From: Daphnia pulex
Taxonomy: Eukaryota > Arthropoda > Branchiopoda > Diplostraca > Daphniidae
Direction: 5' to 3'
DNA: 64,000 bases
NCBI RefSeq assembly: GCF_021134715.1
Contig: NC_060022.1
Location: 5,275,001-5,339,000, forward strand
Position 1 is the first letter of the stretch. Every line of letters starts with the position of its first letter. Positions 1 through 10,900 of the stretch are shown piece by piece. Made by a program: the position numbers and the translations under genes. The notes under the pieces were generated by a model that saw only the letters and a list, made by a program, of their open reading frames with translations, was not told the origin of the DNA and ran no database searches.

Positions 1-283
1 ATTGAAAACTAGAATTTGTCGTCATCATTTTCCGTGGTAGAGAAATCTTAGCCTACTAATAATTTGGCGATCTTAAATTTACTTTCTATTTCTTAAGATT
101 TTCTTCCAACCATTTCACCCGCAAAGATTTCTATTTCATTACGTTTCTATGCAAGAAGTTGCATTTGCTATTTATAGGACGTTCAAGAAACCAATAAAAT
201 GTTATGAGAAGATGGGATGAAATATGAGCTGGTAACGGCGGTTTTATCGTGCGATTCTTTTCAAATTTGTTTTCCCTACATTT
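1..283. other. AT-rich flank, no gene seen
   Basis: No coding frame, RNA gene or clear polyadenylation signal is visible. This stretch would be the 3' flank or 3'UTR of the small minus-strand secreted-protein gene that ends at 284. Confidence 0.5.
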
Positions 284-1067
284 TTATGGGTTGAAAGATT
301 TACCTTGAATGGCTCGTGAGGTCTCGTCCCGGCCTTGGGAAGTCACATCGTCGGCATCGTTAGCAGCGGCCGAGACCCAGGATGATGATCGGCGGAAACC
401 CGACCGAAAACCGGTGCGGATGGCCGGATGTTGCTGCTTGAGCGCTGAGGTCGCAGACGCTGTCAGCGCAACTAGCGCCAACACTAAGAGAAAGTACCCG
501 GATATCCTGAAAAAAAGAAAAAAAAAATCAATAAAACAAAAAATATGAAGAAATCAAAGGTGCGATTGCGTGAAAAAATCTGTTGCATCAGTATAAACAA
601 TGAGGCATCTAGTGTCCTGGGCATGGCTCCAAGTTTCTTTTGATTTCTCTATTGGTCAAGTCTCGATTAATTTGCGATGAACGCCCATCTGTCGAAACTG
701 CGAATGGTTAGACAGTAACCATCCTTGAAGCGACAAAAAAATTGGCGAGGAAATAACAACATAACCACATGTTCAACACCCTTGAATCAAATTTCAGGCG
801 GGAAATAAAAATAGTCGCGGTTGGCGCAATTAAGTCAGCTGAGAAAAAAAAATTCCTCCGCAAACTTTCAAATCAGTTTAAATTTAGATTTAGACTTTTC
901 CTCTCCTAGCACGCGCGCCATCTAGCGAAGAAAAACAGAAACTTGGAAAACAGATTTTTGTAGATAGAAAGTCGTTCCGAACCGCAACTGGTACACACCA
1001 ATAGAGTGCTCTGTTTTTGAGGGTATAAAACACCTCGATATCATTCGGAGAACGGTTCATACTTCAT
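284..1067 (-). CDS. putative small secreted protein, two exons
   Basis: The model is exon 1 at 1063-1067 (codon ATG plus AA, donor GTATGA) and exon 2 at 284-506 (acceptor tttttcag). The join keeps frame and gives a 75-residue protein that starts MKISGYFLLVLALVALTASA, a textbook signal peptide with small residues at the likely cleavage site. The mature part of about 52 residues is basic near its start (RTGFRSGFRR, with one Arg-Arg pair) and acidic in the middle, and has no cysteine. An intron directly after Met-Lys is a common arrangement in arthropod cuticle, neuropeptide and immune-peptide genes. I do not recognise the family. Exon 2 is well supported by its acceptor and signal peptide. Exon 1 is less certain because its donor is weak and no TATA box is visible upstream of it. 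Confidence 0.45.
1020..1062 (+). promoter_or_regulatory. TATA-type core promoter candidate
   Basis: TATAAAAC lies at 1024-1031 and TCATTC/TTCATAC initiator-like words lie 18-35 bases downstream. No convincing plus-strand gene follows: the frame at 1251-1433 has 60 residues and is unrecognised. The box overlaps the intron of the minus-strand secreted-protein model, so it may be fortuitous. Confidence 0.2.
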
Positions 1068-1697
1068 AGCGTGTTGACATAAAGAGCCATAACACAAAAG
1101 AGATAAGAGAGAATTAAAAAAAAAGTTCAAACAGAATAGGGATAATAAGAAGAAAAGAAGGAAAGAGAAGAGAGAAAGAGAAAGCAAACAAAGTACCACA
1201 TGACCTAAATACTGTTTCGTCAATGGTCGTCTCTGAATATCCACTTACAGTTGCAAATGAGGTCGGAAGCTCTTTTAAAAGCCATAAATTGTGAAAAAAA
1301 ATTTAACACCATCCAACACCATCGCTCCTCTTATCAAAACATTGCAATAATCCAGCGATCTGGTGCCGTTCGTGTGGAACGCAATTCTTCCAAAGATCCG
1401 TGGCCGACTTCAATAAGTCCTTGGAAGGAGTAAAGTAAGTCAAGCCAGCGACCTGATTGCTACTAACTAAGCTAGACGCCTTCATTTGCAAAATAGGAAA
1501 AAAGTCGTTGTGAGGAAACGTGGAGAAACAAATGAATACTAGATTCGCTTCCCGACTTCGGTCTGATTATTAAAAGGGCGTCAATGGAGGAGGAAAAATA
1601 TGACTAAAGGTCGACTTTTCATTTCCAGGATGACTGATGAATAACGATTGTTGTTCCAATACGGATGCTAGGCGTCGGCGAATGACGCCGACGACTG

Positions 1698-2300
1698 TTA
1701 ATGCTCAATTATGTGGTTGACGATCCAGTTCACAAGCGGTTGAGCCATCACGTGGGCGCCTATGATGTGCAAACGTGCATCCGGAGAAAGTCTGGTGGAT
1801 GTTTAGAAATATTTTGGCAGAAAAGATGAATAATAAGAAGAAAATGAGGAAAAAATAGGCAAACGATGATCAAGAGCTTTCCCCAAAACGGAGTGGGAAA
1901 CGGTTTGACGCACGCAAGGATGTGAACTGAATTTCCCATGTGGACTGGATTCTTGGTCATGCCTTCACGAACGCGACACAGTTCCTCTTTCACGCGCTCA
2001 ACCAACAAACGACCGAAATAATTGTCACGATTTGAGCAATATGGTTGGCACTCGCTATTAATACGGCGACACTTAAAAGGTAAATTTTCAAATCAAATGT
2101 AAGATTGTGAAACTGACAAGTGAACTGACTTACCGCATGGTCAGAGTGGAATGAATCGTTTAACTTGAAACAGGTGAATGTCGGTTGCAAAATCACTAGG
2201 CAGAAGATCCAGTTGGGTAATGTATGAGTAGACGTCTTTGAAGCACTTGTCTTGGTAGCGGTAGTCGACGGAATGGACTGTCTACAGGTAGCGGATCGGG
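1698..2300 (-). CDS. possible cysteine-containing secreted protein, fragmentary model
   Basis: One exon ends at 2134 with a perfect donor (GCG followed by GTAAGT). Its frame holds a hydrophobic stretch (NWIFCLVILQPTF) that could be a signal segment. In the same phase, after an acceptor of AAG type, an exon running down from 2071 encodes CRRINSECQPYCSNRDNYFG and goes on as a clean open frame to about 1866, including VKEELCRVREGMTKNP. A third piece at 1698-1791 encodes a hydrophobic tail ending LVNWIVNHIIEH and stop, but no good donor joins it to the second exon. No start codon was found in the first frame (a further upstream exon is needed), and the start given here is arbitrary. The spacing of cysteines suggests a secreted protein. 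The family is not recognised and the model may be wrong. Confidence 0.25.
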
Positions 2301-2478
2301 GAGCAGACCTAGAAGAACTATCTAGCTGGATCGGTCGGCTCAACTGTTGAACTTGGCTGCAGGTCGAGCCATTGAAGAGTGAGATCGACTGAGAAGAAGA
2401 GCTCGAGAGACCGATATTCAATTGGAGAAAGCACCGTAGATAAAGTATACACTCCCACCGGTGCTCTGTGCAATGCAC

Positions 2479-4543
2479 GGAATAGTGGAAAAAGTATACT
2501 ACGCGCCCGTGTCTTCTTCTTTCTCCACCACCAGCAAGCCAACCCTCTCACTGGAGGAGTGCTCTCAGCAGGAGAGATTTTCGCCTCGCAGGCAATGGAG
2601 AAAGTCTTCGTCCTCAATTTTCTCCACAAAACTCCCCTTTTAGTTGGTTAGTGTTGCCTTTCTTTCTCTCAACAGATACAGCGTTTATATACTGTATTTT
2701 CTCCTTCTGCTGGAACAACACGGAAGAATTCACTACATCCTAAATCCTCAAACGTGCCGATGTCACCGATCATCCGATTCAGCACAGACATGCAAATGAT
2801 GCTGACGAATTACGGTTCCCGCATCGAAAATAATTAAGGTGCAACTCCAAGAGAAAGCTTCAAAACAAAAACGACGGATGAAATTGACGACAATCAGCTT
2901 TTGGTTTCCCACTCGGCTGAATAGGCGGTCGCGGAGGCCGGGCTTCGATTTGGCTTGTCGAAAACAAGTTAGAGATTTGACCTAAAAACAAATGGCAGAG
3001 AGAATACGAAATGAAAGGTAACTTAAAAAACGATAAGCGGAAGTGGCTCATCCGTATAGAAATCGAGAGCATTGCCTACGGAAGAAGAATGACCAATCGC
3101 GTGTCGTGCGGTCACCTGCTGCTGAATCGCAAAATCAAATTTCAGGTTTTTGACAATTTTGGGAAATATAGGTTAGCAGACAATTCTAGCATAGTTATGT
3201 TTGAATGCGATAGAAGTTCTGGTCAAAACATGTTTAGCCGGATTTTCTAGCCCCCACAACTGCATCACGGAGGGAAAAATTCCTGTACTCCTTCAGAGTG
3301 GATTCATCCGTATAGTAGACGTCACGGCAAAAGGGAAACTTTTTATGTTTTTTCGATTTCTGGGTTAGCAGGACAAACGAAATGCAGCTGGTTATATTTT
3401 TGTGTGTCCGTCCAGAAAAGAAGTAGGTTGATCTTCTTTTCTTCGTCTTTCTTGTCTTTTTGAGGCTGCTCATCCTCCCCCCTCCTTCTCCTCCCCCTAT
3501 TCGCTTGCCCCCTTCCATTTCAGGCTCCTCCTCACCTTCCCTATATACCAACAATTTTCTCCTTCCGCCCCCCTCGGCTCATCTTTAGACACCTGTTTGC
3601 AATACCTGTGGCTCACCATCGATACTATAGAAAAGTTGGAAAAAATAGAGGAAATTTCAACACGCAAAACGTCCATTTGACACCCTCCCTTTCGCAATCA
3701 CCCTTAGGGATTGGCATTGTTGATTTGTTATCCCATACCCAGTCGGACAGCGGGACCGACAGGAGAATGAGGATGTTGCATGATTCACTTTCTTTTCCCG
3801 ACTGGAAGGCACCGCCTCCACGCTCCGCCAGGTCATCCCTCACTTCCAGATTCTTTCTTAACCTTGATACTTGACCCATATTTCGCCCTTAAAAAAAGGA
3901 AGAAAAAGAAGAGAGAAGAAAGAAAATGAGCCAGGGCTTGTGCCGAATGACCTCATTCAACGCCAGACTCTTCTTTTCTTCATACTCCACGTCGTAATAT
4001 TCCAATAGTACCGGCGCGTGTGTCTAGCCTCACAATCCTTTCCCTAGTCCAACGCTTTAAACGGAGTAAAAGTTCGGTTTCTTCAGGATGACCCGGAAAA
4101 AAAATCTATAAAAAATCAATTATGGCGCATAAAGAATTAACAATAGAAAAGAATAATGCGCTTTCCCCCTTTCCTTATCACACAAAGAAAAATTGGGGAA
4201 AGTCATTCTTCGGAAAGGTTTCAAACCACTAAAGACCGTGCAGGGCACAGCCAACGATTCTTACGCAATACTATGCACGTTTCATGGAGTCACCTGAGTC
4301 ACGTTTTCGCCTCATTCTCCCTTCTTTCACCTGCATCACCCCTTAAAACTCCGTCTGCAAATGGATGAATGAAAGTCATTAACTTGAAAAACACAAAATA
4401 CTGATGACTTTGAAGTTAACTCACTTTGAAGACGAGATGAAAACTTACCGGTTCGAAATCTTCATCTTGTCATTAAAGAAAACAACAACAAATGTATTCG
4501 ACTTCACTCTAACAGGGAAGGAAACATACGACTGGAATTTGTG
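2479..4543. other. intergenic, no supported gene
   Basis: A minus-strand TATA-like word (TATATAAA, about 2684-2692) could serve the uncertain gene at 1.7-2.3 kb. Open frames at 2.86-3.07, 3.23-3.55 and 3.6-3.88 kb are short, overlap on both strands and match no family I know. They were not called. The rest is A/T-rich with purine runs. Confidence 0.4.
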
Positions 4544-4757
4544 TTAAGTTTTGGGCGTTAAGGATGTGGATGAGCTTGCATTTTGTTTAGCTGGGGTTTG
4601 ATCCTTGTTGTCGGTTGGATGATTCCTCGGACCACTGGATAGGGATTTCAACGCGTGGGATACATTCTCGTAGACGACGAATGTCAAAGCCGTGGCCGGA
4701 GTGACCCTCAGTAAGTTAGGGAGCAATCCCTTGTAAAAGCCTCTCACACCCTCATGC
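4544..4757 (-). other. SLC25A32: distal alternative last exon of the carrier
   Basis: The acceptor is ataatttcag. The exon encodes [32 protein letters not shown] and then a polar tail rich in Ser, Thr, Asn and Lys. This version of the last carrier half-repeat is the one that resembles the canonical family C terminus. It joins in frame after TWR at 5139 and so replaces the residues otherwise read through from 5138 to 5027. Confidence 0.8.
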
Positions 4758-6259
4758 CTGAAATTATAAAAGAAAAAGCTGTAGGTCACTCCACACCACT
4801 GTTGTAAAGCCACACTACCTCAATTATAGACACAAGATGACGTCTCCCCGCGAAAATGACAAGACAAAGGCACAAAGAGGGCAATGCGAGATTCGTTATT
4901 GATCTTAATATGTACAGGAATTTCCAACTAAGATTAGCCCGGCATAACGAGCCGTACATAAACAAAAGGGGGGATTCGGTTGTACTCGATTCTGCGCAAT
5001 TTCTTTAAATCCTAACTATATACAGATCACCGTTCTCCGGTGCACATTTCATAAATAAGGAAGACCAGGCAAATATTGGGCGTGACGTGGACCATGTAGG
5101 GCGACAGGCCTTTGTAAAAGCCGCGGACACCTTCGTACCTCCACGTCTGCGATATCACATCCATGACGCCCTTGTAGTCGCGGTATTGGTCCTGTAATCT
5201 TGCTCGCACTACTTGGTATGGGTAAGTAGCCGTTGCGGCAAACAATTTTGACAGGGCAGCAAACGACAAATATTCACTTGTGGCCTAGATACAGGTGATA
5301 ACACATTTTTTATATTAAAATTCAATTCTTCCTATCATCTATTGGTCATAACTTACCAATTTTGTGTCAATTGGTAAATTTCGGTAATTATTGTAACTAT
5401 TCTTCATCTCTTCGTAAGCCATGAATTGGAGGGCACCATGCGAAACACCGAAGATTCCAGGTACGAATCCTTTGTACAAACCGCGAATACCTTCATAGCG
5501 GTACATCTTGACTAGAGCATCGACCATTCCCCTAAAAAACAATGATAAAATGAACATTTCAAACACAAATATCGTAAAATATAGATAAAACCTTACTTGT
5601 ATCTTTTTTCTTCAGAGAGTTTGACTGTTTCGGGTCCGTATTGTAGACAGAGACGAGTTTTCACGACCCATATAGGATTTGTCAATATTTGAGTCGCTAC
5701 ACCTGCTTCAGCAGCCGCTAACATGTGTTTTGTAGGGCTTAATGCTACAGTGGGATCTCCATTTTGCATTTCTACTTTGATGGCATTGTAACTGTAAAAA
5801 AAAATATATACCCATAAATACTCAGAAGTGATCTATTTTGAAGCCACTTACAAAAAGAAGTAGGATCCCCAAGCGCATCCAGCTCCACAGACATTGGGTG
5901 CAACACCTCTGTATAAACCACGGACCCCCTCTGAACGAGTTATACTACATATTGCGTCATATAATCCAGAATACTGAGGTCGTATACTCAGCTGACCGTC
6001 ACTAACTGAAATAAGAAATCATATAAATTATTATTTTTTAATAAAAACAACTCAAAACTAGAGTGAATGTAGATTTAATACCTGCAAATCTGATTTTGAT
6101 CAAGTCCAGAGGATGAAGAATCAATGTGGATGCAACTCCACCAGATATTCCTGCTATAAGATGCTCATACCTCATGTTCGATAAAAAAATGGAAACTCTT
6201 GAGCTAGCATTGGACATGCCAAAGCTAGAGTTTGTCTTATCCATGTTAACTTGTTGCAT
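4544..6259 (-). CDS. SLC25A32: mitochondrial folate/FAD carrier, SLC25A32 family
   Basis: An inner-mitochondrial-membrane carrier that moves folates (and FAD in some species) into the matrix. Common exons: 6082-6259, 5852-6005, 5597-5791, 5357-5531. The fifth exon is used either short (5139-5284, donor GTACGA), joined to a last exon at 4544-4757 (353 residues), or read through to the stop at 5027 (5027-5284, 319 residues). Both forms keep frame exactly. The three carrier signatures are [11 protein letters not shown] (residues 49-59), [11 protein letters not shown] and [11 protein letters not shown]. The Trp in the second repeat marks the folate/FAD/NAD branch. KIRFAVSDG, FFFYNAIK and [20 protein letters not shown] agree closely with the vertebrate protein. 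Met1 at 6259 or Met6 at 6244 could start translation. The gene is head-to-tail with the ATPase gene, on the same strand. Confidence 0.93.
5027..5138 (-). other. SLC25A32: proximal alternative 3' end of the carrier (read-through)
   Basis: If the internal donor at 5138/5139 is not used, translation continues as [32 protein letters not shown] and stop. It parallels the distal exon residue by residue ([11 protein letters not shown], a hydrophobic helix, YE) but has diverged, and it lacks the polar tail. It looks like a duplicated last exon fused to its upstream neighbour. Confidence 0.75.
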
Positions 6260-7920
6260 TTACAATGAGTAAAATCGAAAATGTTACAGACCCAACATCC
6301 TAGATAAATGAGAAAATAAAAAAAACAGTTTAGTTCAATACATTCCACTTTCTTAGTTAGGAAGACACAAACTCATGTTTAACAGACAGCTCTCATATAT
6401 AAATATCCAGCTTTATTTATCTTAAGATTGTTTACAATCTATTAAGACGATAAATTATTAAATACAAGATCATGGAACTTTGCAAGCCTCAACGATAACC
6501 TATTCCTCAACTAATAGGTAAAATGAAATAACATCTTCACAAGTATTAATTTCTTCCTGCTTACATTGACTAATCATGGAAAAGGATACTTATCATGCCA
6601 CTGTTATAAACGAACAAGAAATTCAAAAGTTCAACTGATTCATAAACATTTTTAATAAACATTTCTAGGGCGCCTTTCACAAAAACACAAAAGAAAGTTT
6701 CAACGACAGATTTCTTGTCAATTACTTTGCAATCAACTCCTTCATCCTCCCAGGCAATAAAAGCTTAACAGTGTTCAAAAGTTTCTATCTTATTAGTTGT
6801 AAACAGATTGCAAAGAGATTGAGACATGGTGCAATCCGTATTATGTTACATAAACAAAACGTGACTTTTAGTTACGGACTAGTACATGATCTAGGAAAAT
6901 TACTTTAAATTCCGTTAGTAACAGCATGGGATAATATACCTGAGAAAAAATGGCCAGAGACACGATGCGCCTTGTATCAAGGTTGACGAAAGATTGAATT
7001 GTTTGAGAACGTCTGTAAATGAAAATAATCCGGCCTTGGAATGGTTCCCTGAATAGTACGTAACGTTTCACGGAAAGTATAATAATTGGCCTATGGGTCA
7101 AGGACTTGCGTAATAACTAATGTGTGTGACTGTGTGCTCAGGCGCAGGCGCGCAGATCCTTGCAGGTTGCAGCTTGCAGACAGAAATAAAAACCTCGTCT
7201 GCTCGTCCACTGTTGCCAAGTATGGATTTTCAGTATTACTCTTCGCGGCCGATTGATCCGGATCCGGCAGAAGGAGAATGACACGGGAGACGGGACACGG
7301 ACCAACACGATGGCACTGTATTAGACAGGATCGAAGAAAAATTCAGAAAACTTTGTTAAACTATAAACTAAATTCATCAAATTAAATGTAGATTTTTTCA
7401 AAAGAACCATTCAAAAGAACCAAAATAAATTAAGTTTCAAGGAAATGAAAATGGTGTGTGCGTGTCTGAATTAAGTAGGGCATGGCCTCTCAATTTGGTC
7501 GTGGAAGTCAACAAGATAAAAACCTGAAGGAATGTAAACAAGTTGTTGTTTAAACAAAAACCAGTTTAGAAAGATAATATCAAGATAATACCAGAATCCC
7601 AAAAAAAATATTTTTATTGACTAATAAACAGGTGAGATGCACTATGGAATGGGTGCTCCCCAATCACGACATAGAAATTACAAATAAATCGATAGGCCTA
7701 CAAAAACAGCTAAAAAGGCATAAGGCAAAAAATCATGTCGCGCACCGTCAGTACCTCATATAATTTGCTTATTCGATAAGCACAATTAGCTAGAATGATA
7801 GAAAAATAGTGTTAAACGTTAATCGCATGCCTTTTTAACGCAAAGGATGAAGAACACAACTAAAAATGATGGACTTGAGACTTAACCAACACTGAATTTC
7901 ATGGTGGTATACTCTAATGT
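6260..7920. other. carrier promoter region and ATPase 3'UTR
   Basis: A minus-strand polyadenylation signal (AATAAA, 7613-7618) lies about 300 bases past the ATPase stop and probably ends its 3'UTR. The CpG-richer stretch at 7130-7290 is the likely promoter area of the carrier gene. A 77-codon minus-strand frame at 6868-7101 matches nothing I know and was not called. Confidence 0.4.
7613..7618 (-). promoter_or_regulatory. polyadenylation signal of the P5B ATPase gene
   Basis: AATAAA on the minus strand, 303 bases past the stop codon. It is the only canonical hexamer in that interval. Confidence 0.5.
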
Positions 7921-10900
7921 TTAAAGTGACAATATTTCACTAGTGCTGGCTTGACCTAACGGGGGCCAGTCTTTTTCCAGAGATAACTCCAACTCCACTT
8001 TTTTGTACTTGTTCTTTGGTTCAGAATTTCGAGGATCGTTTGTAGGGCGCTGACTGGACTCATTTTCTGCAACCAAATTTTCAATAAAAAGCGCCACGGA
8101 TGTGTGCAATATTACTAGAAGTATTAGGCAACTGCGGAATAGGTACATGTTGTCGTCGTCATCAGTTCTTGTGGATCCAACAGGAAGCTCCTTCTCATCT
8201 CCTGAGTACCAGTGAAAAGGATTTACGTTGATCCCTATCACTTGGAAAAAGTCAGCCAGCGGGCCAATCGGAAGCAACGTAAGGACTAGAGAGAAGGCTG
8301 TCAGGACCATCATGGCGAACAAAAAGAGTTTGTTGGTATAAAAGGGCTGTCTATAGGGAGGCCCGTAGGAAAATGCTAACGCAAGAATAAGGTACTGAAA
8401 TGAACTGATCGAGAAAATGACGGTTACTTCCCAACAGGGAATAATAACTTCATCGCCCTCTGGACGCACAGGAGTGTACCATGGCTGCAGCATTAAGAGC
8501 AACAGTGCGCCTAGTTGAATTGCCGCTGTCAAAGCTATTTGCATGACGAGGGATAGCATATTGGAGCTGGTAAGTAGAGATCCTCTAGGCCGGTGAACCA
8601 CTAGATGCGGATAGGGCTCTGTGTGTCCCATCAGTACGGCCACTGTTGTCGTTATGAACAAATCATGGTACAAAAACATGTAGTCGCCCAAAGTTGTGCG
8701 TAGAGAGTAAAGAATCAGCACCGAGATGAACTGAATCAAGCTGTAGAGGGCCATGTACTTGAAGACCCCAAAACTAGTCACTAATGCGCAACGACCTTCA
8801 CGGATGATAGTTGGAACGCAGGAAATGTTTCCTGCTCTTGCAGTGAAGGGGGCGGCAACGGATGCCTCAGCATCCGATAATGAGATGCCTACGTGAGCCG
8901 CTTTGAGAGCACCACAATCATTAGCTCCGTCACCACAAAATCCAACGGCGTAGCCAAGTTCCTGAAACTCTTCAACCACCTGTCGTACAAGAACAATAAG
9001 AACCGGAATATAGTTACAAGATTCGCGAAAACAGAAACAGTCATGTGAAAAATTACCTTTGTTTTCTGATCAGGCGTCATCCGAGCTAAAATTGTTGCTC
9101 GCACAAGAATTCTTTGCAGTAATTGAGGGAAATGTTTACGAATTACGTCAAGGGTTTTGCCTCCCAGAGCCAGGTGTAATCGAGGAGTTAGATGTTTACT
9201 ATCTAATCCTCTTTCCGCGTCTGAAATAAGAGCTTGCCTGCGCCACATTCGCGCAATGTTTTCCAAGGGCTGGAAAACTGAGTCTGGCCATGAATCGGTG
9301 AACATGGCGTCCGACTCAGATGAAGACATCACTCCACTTTCTTCAATTTCCGTTTCGTACATTTCTGCCAATGAATATGTGATGGAAGCAGAGGCGGTGC
9401 CTTTCGGTGAACTAGCTGTGACAAGAATGACTTTCTCTCCCACAGGAAGCATATCGCAGTCTCTGCCTACGTTGATTGCTGTTAACAAGTTGTCACCTGG
9501 TTTTAAAAATCAAATCGTCAATAAAATGTATACAATTTAACAACTAACTGATTTTTACCAGTAACCATAACGCAGCGAATGTTAGCGTTCCGTAATTGTC
9601 GAATAACGGGAGTTGTTTCTGGCTTAAGAGTATTATGCATAACTAGAAGGCCAAGGAATTTCAGATTGCACTCCATGTGTTCCCGTTTCATGCGATGCAT
9701 TTGATGCCAAGTCAAACGGCGGTCGAGAACACGATGAGCCAGCGCAAGGACACGGAAGCCACGCATTGTGTACGATCTCAAAACTTTGGCAAAGTTATCA
9801 GGTACGGATGTACTTAAGCAGAGTGTACGAATCATTTCGGGTGAGCCTTTGCATAGCAGTTCCATGTTGGCGCTACCTAAGGTTCGGACAACTACCGACA
9901 TCCTCTGTAGGCTAGAGCTGAACGGGAACTGACGCACAATACCTACTGCATACGGAATCTGAAACAACAATAATTTCAGTCATGACGATCACTAAAATTT
10001 ATTCAAATTCTGTATACCTCAAATCCTGTTTCGGCAAAGTCAAAACCATGTACGCCAAGAAAAGTATCTCGCGTCACGGGTTTGACAACTAAGGGAGCCA
10101 TTACATCGTAACGAGTAATGTCTGCTCCTGGTTCTTCAAGGATCCATTGGGTTGATTTAAACATTTCCAGCTCCAAGGGATCACCAATCAATTGCCCTAA
10201 GAAAATCAAGAGAAACTTTCTTGAAACAAGTTTAGGGTTTTTAAATAAAAAATAAAAACCTTCAATTCGGGTAAGTGTGTGACATGCAGCTAAAGTTACT
10301 AAGACCGGGTCATCTTGTTTGAGTTGAAGGGCTGGATCGCGAACAAGATCATCAAAAACGTTTTCATCTTTCGACCGGGGTGCTACACCACAGAACTCTA
10401 AACCACCTTCTGTCAGCGTTCCTGTCTTAAATCAATTTGAAAAAAAAAAATACAACATCAATAAACGATCCTTTTTATATTAGATTGTGAGGTTTCTTAC
10501 TTTATCAAAACACATAAGCTTCAGTTTGCCGCATACGTTAATACGGGGTGGTGAAATGCAAAAGATTCCATTATGGCGCAGTCGTGATTGTGCATACACT
10601 GTCCCAACCGTCATAGCAGCTGGCATGGCTGGTGGTACGACTATGGTTAGCATATCACAAGCCCTGATGATAATTTCCCATATAGTGGCCTAGGGAAATC
10701 AAGGATAAATTAAACCAAATTCAAATAACTAAAGAAAATACTCTTTCTTACCCCTTTTGTTATATAAACGTATACGCAATACGTAATGCCACAAAGAGCC
10801 ACTCCAAATAATAGCAAGACAAATTTGAGCGAGTCCACGTAGAATTTGAAGCCAATAGGCTTCGGATATAGAATGGAGCGGACTAATTCACCCTTTGCAG

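Noticed and set aside
309..548. Plus-strand 79-codon frame
   Set aside because: Antisense to the exon with the signal peptide. It ends in poly-Lys from an A-rich tract and has no promoter or family match.
2318..2629. 103-codon minus-strand frame
   Set aside because: No domain, no ATG in good context, and overlaps competing frames on both strands. Kept only as the possible leader area of the uncertain 1.7-2.3 kb gene.
6868..7101. 77-codon minus-strand frame between carrier and ATPase
   Set aside because: No recognisable domain, no splice signals joining it to either neighbour. It lies in the likely carrier leader or promoter region.
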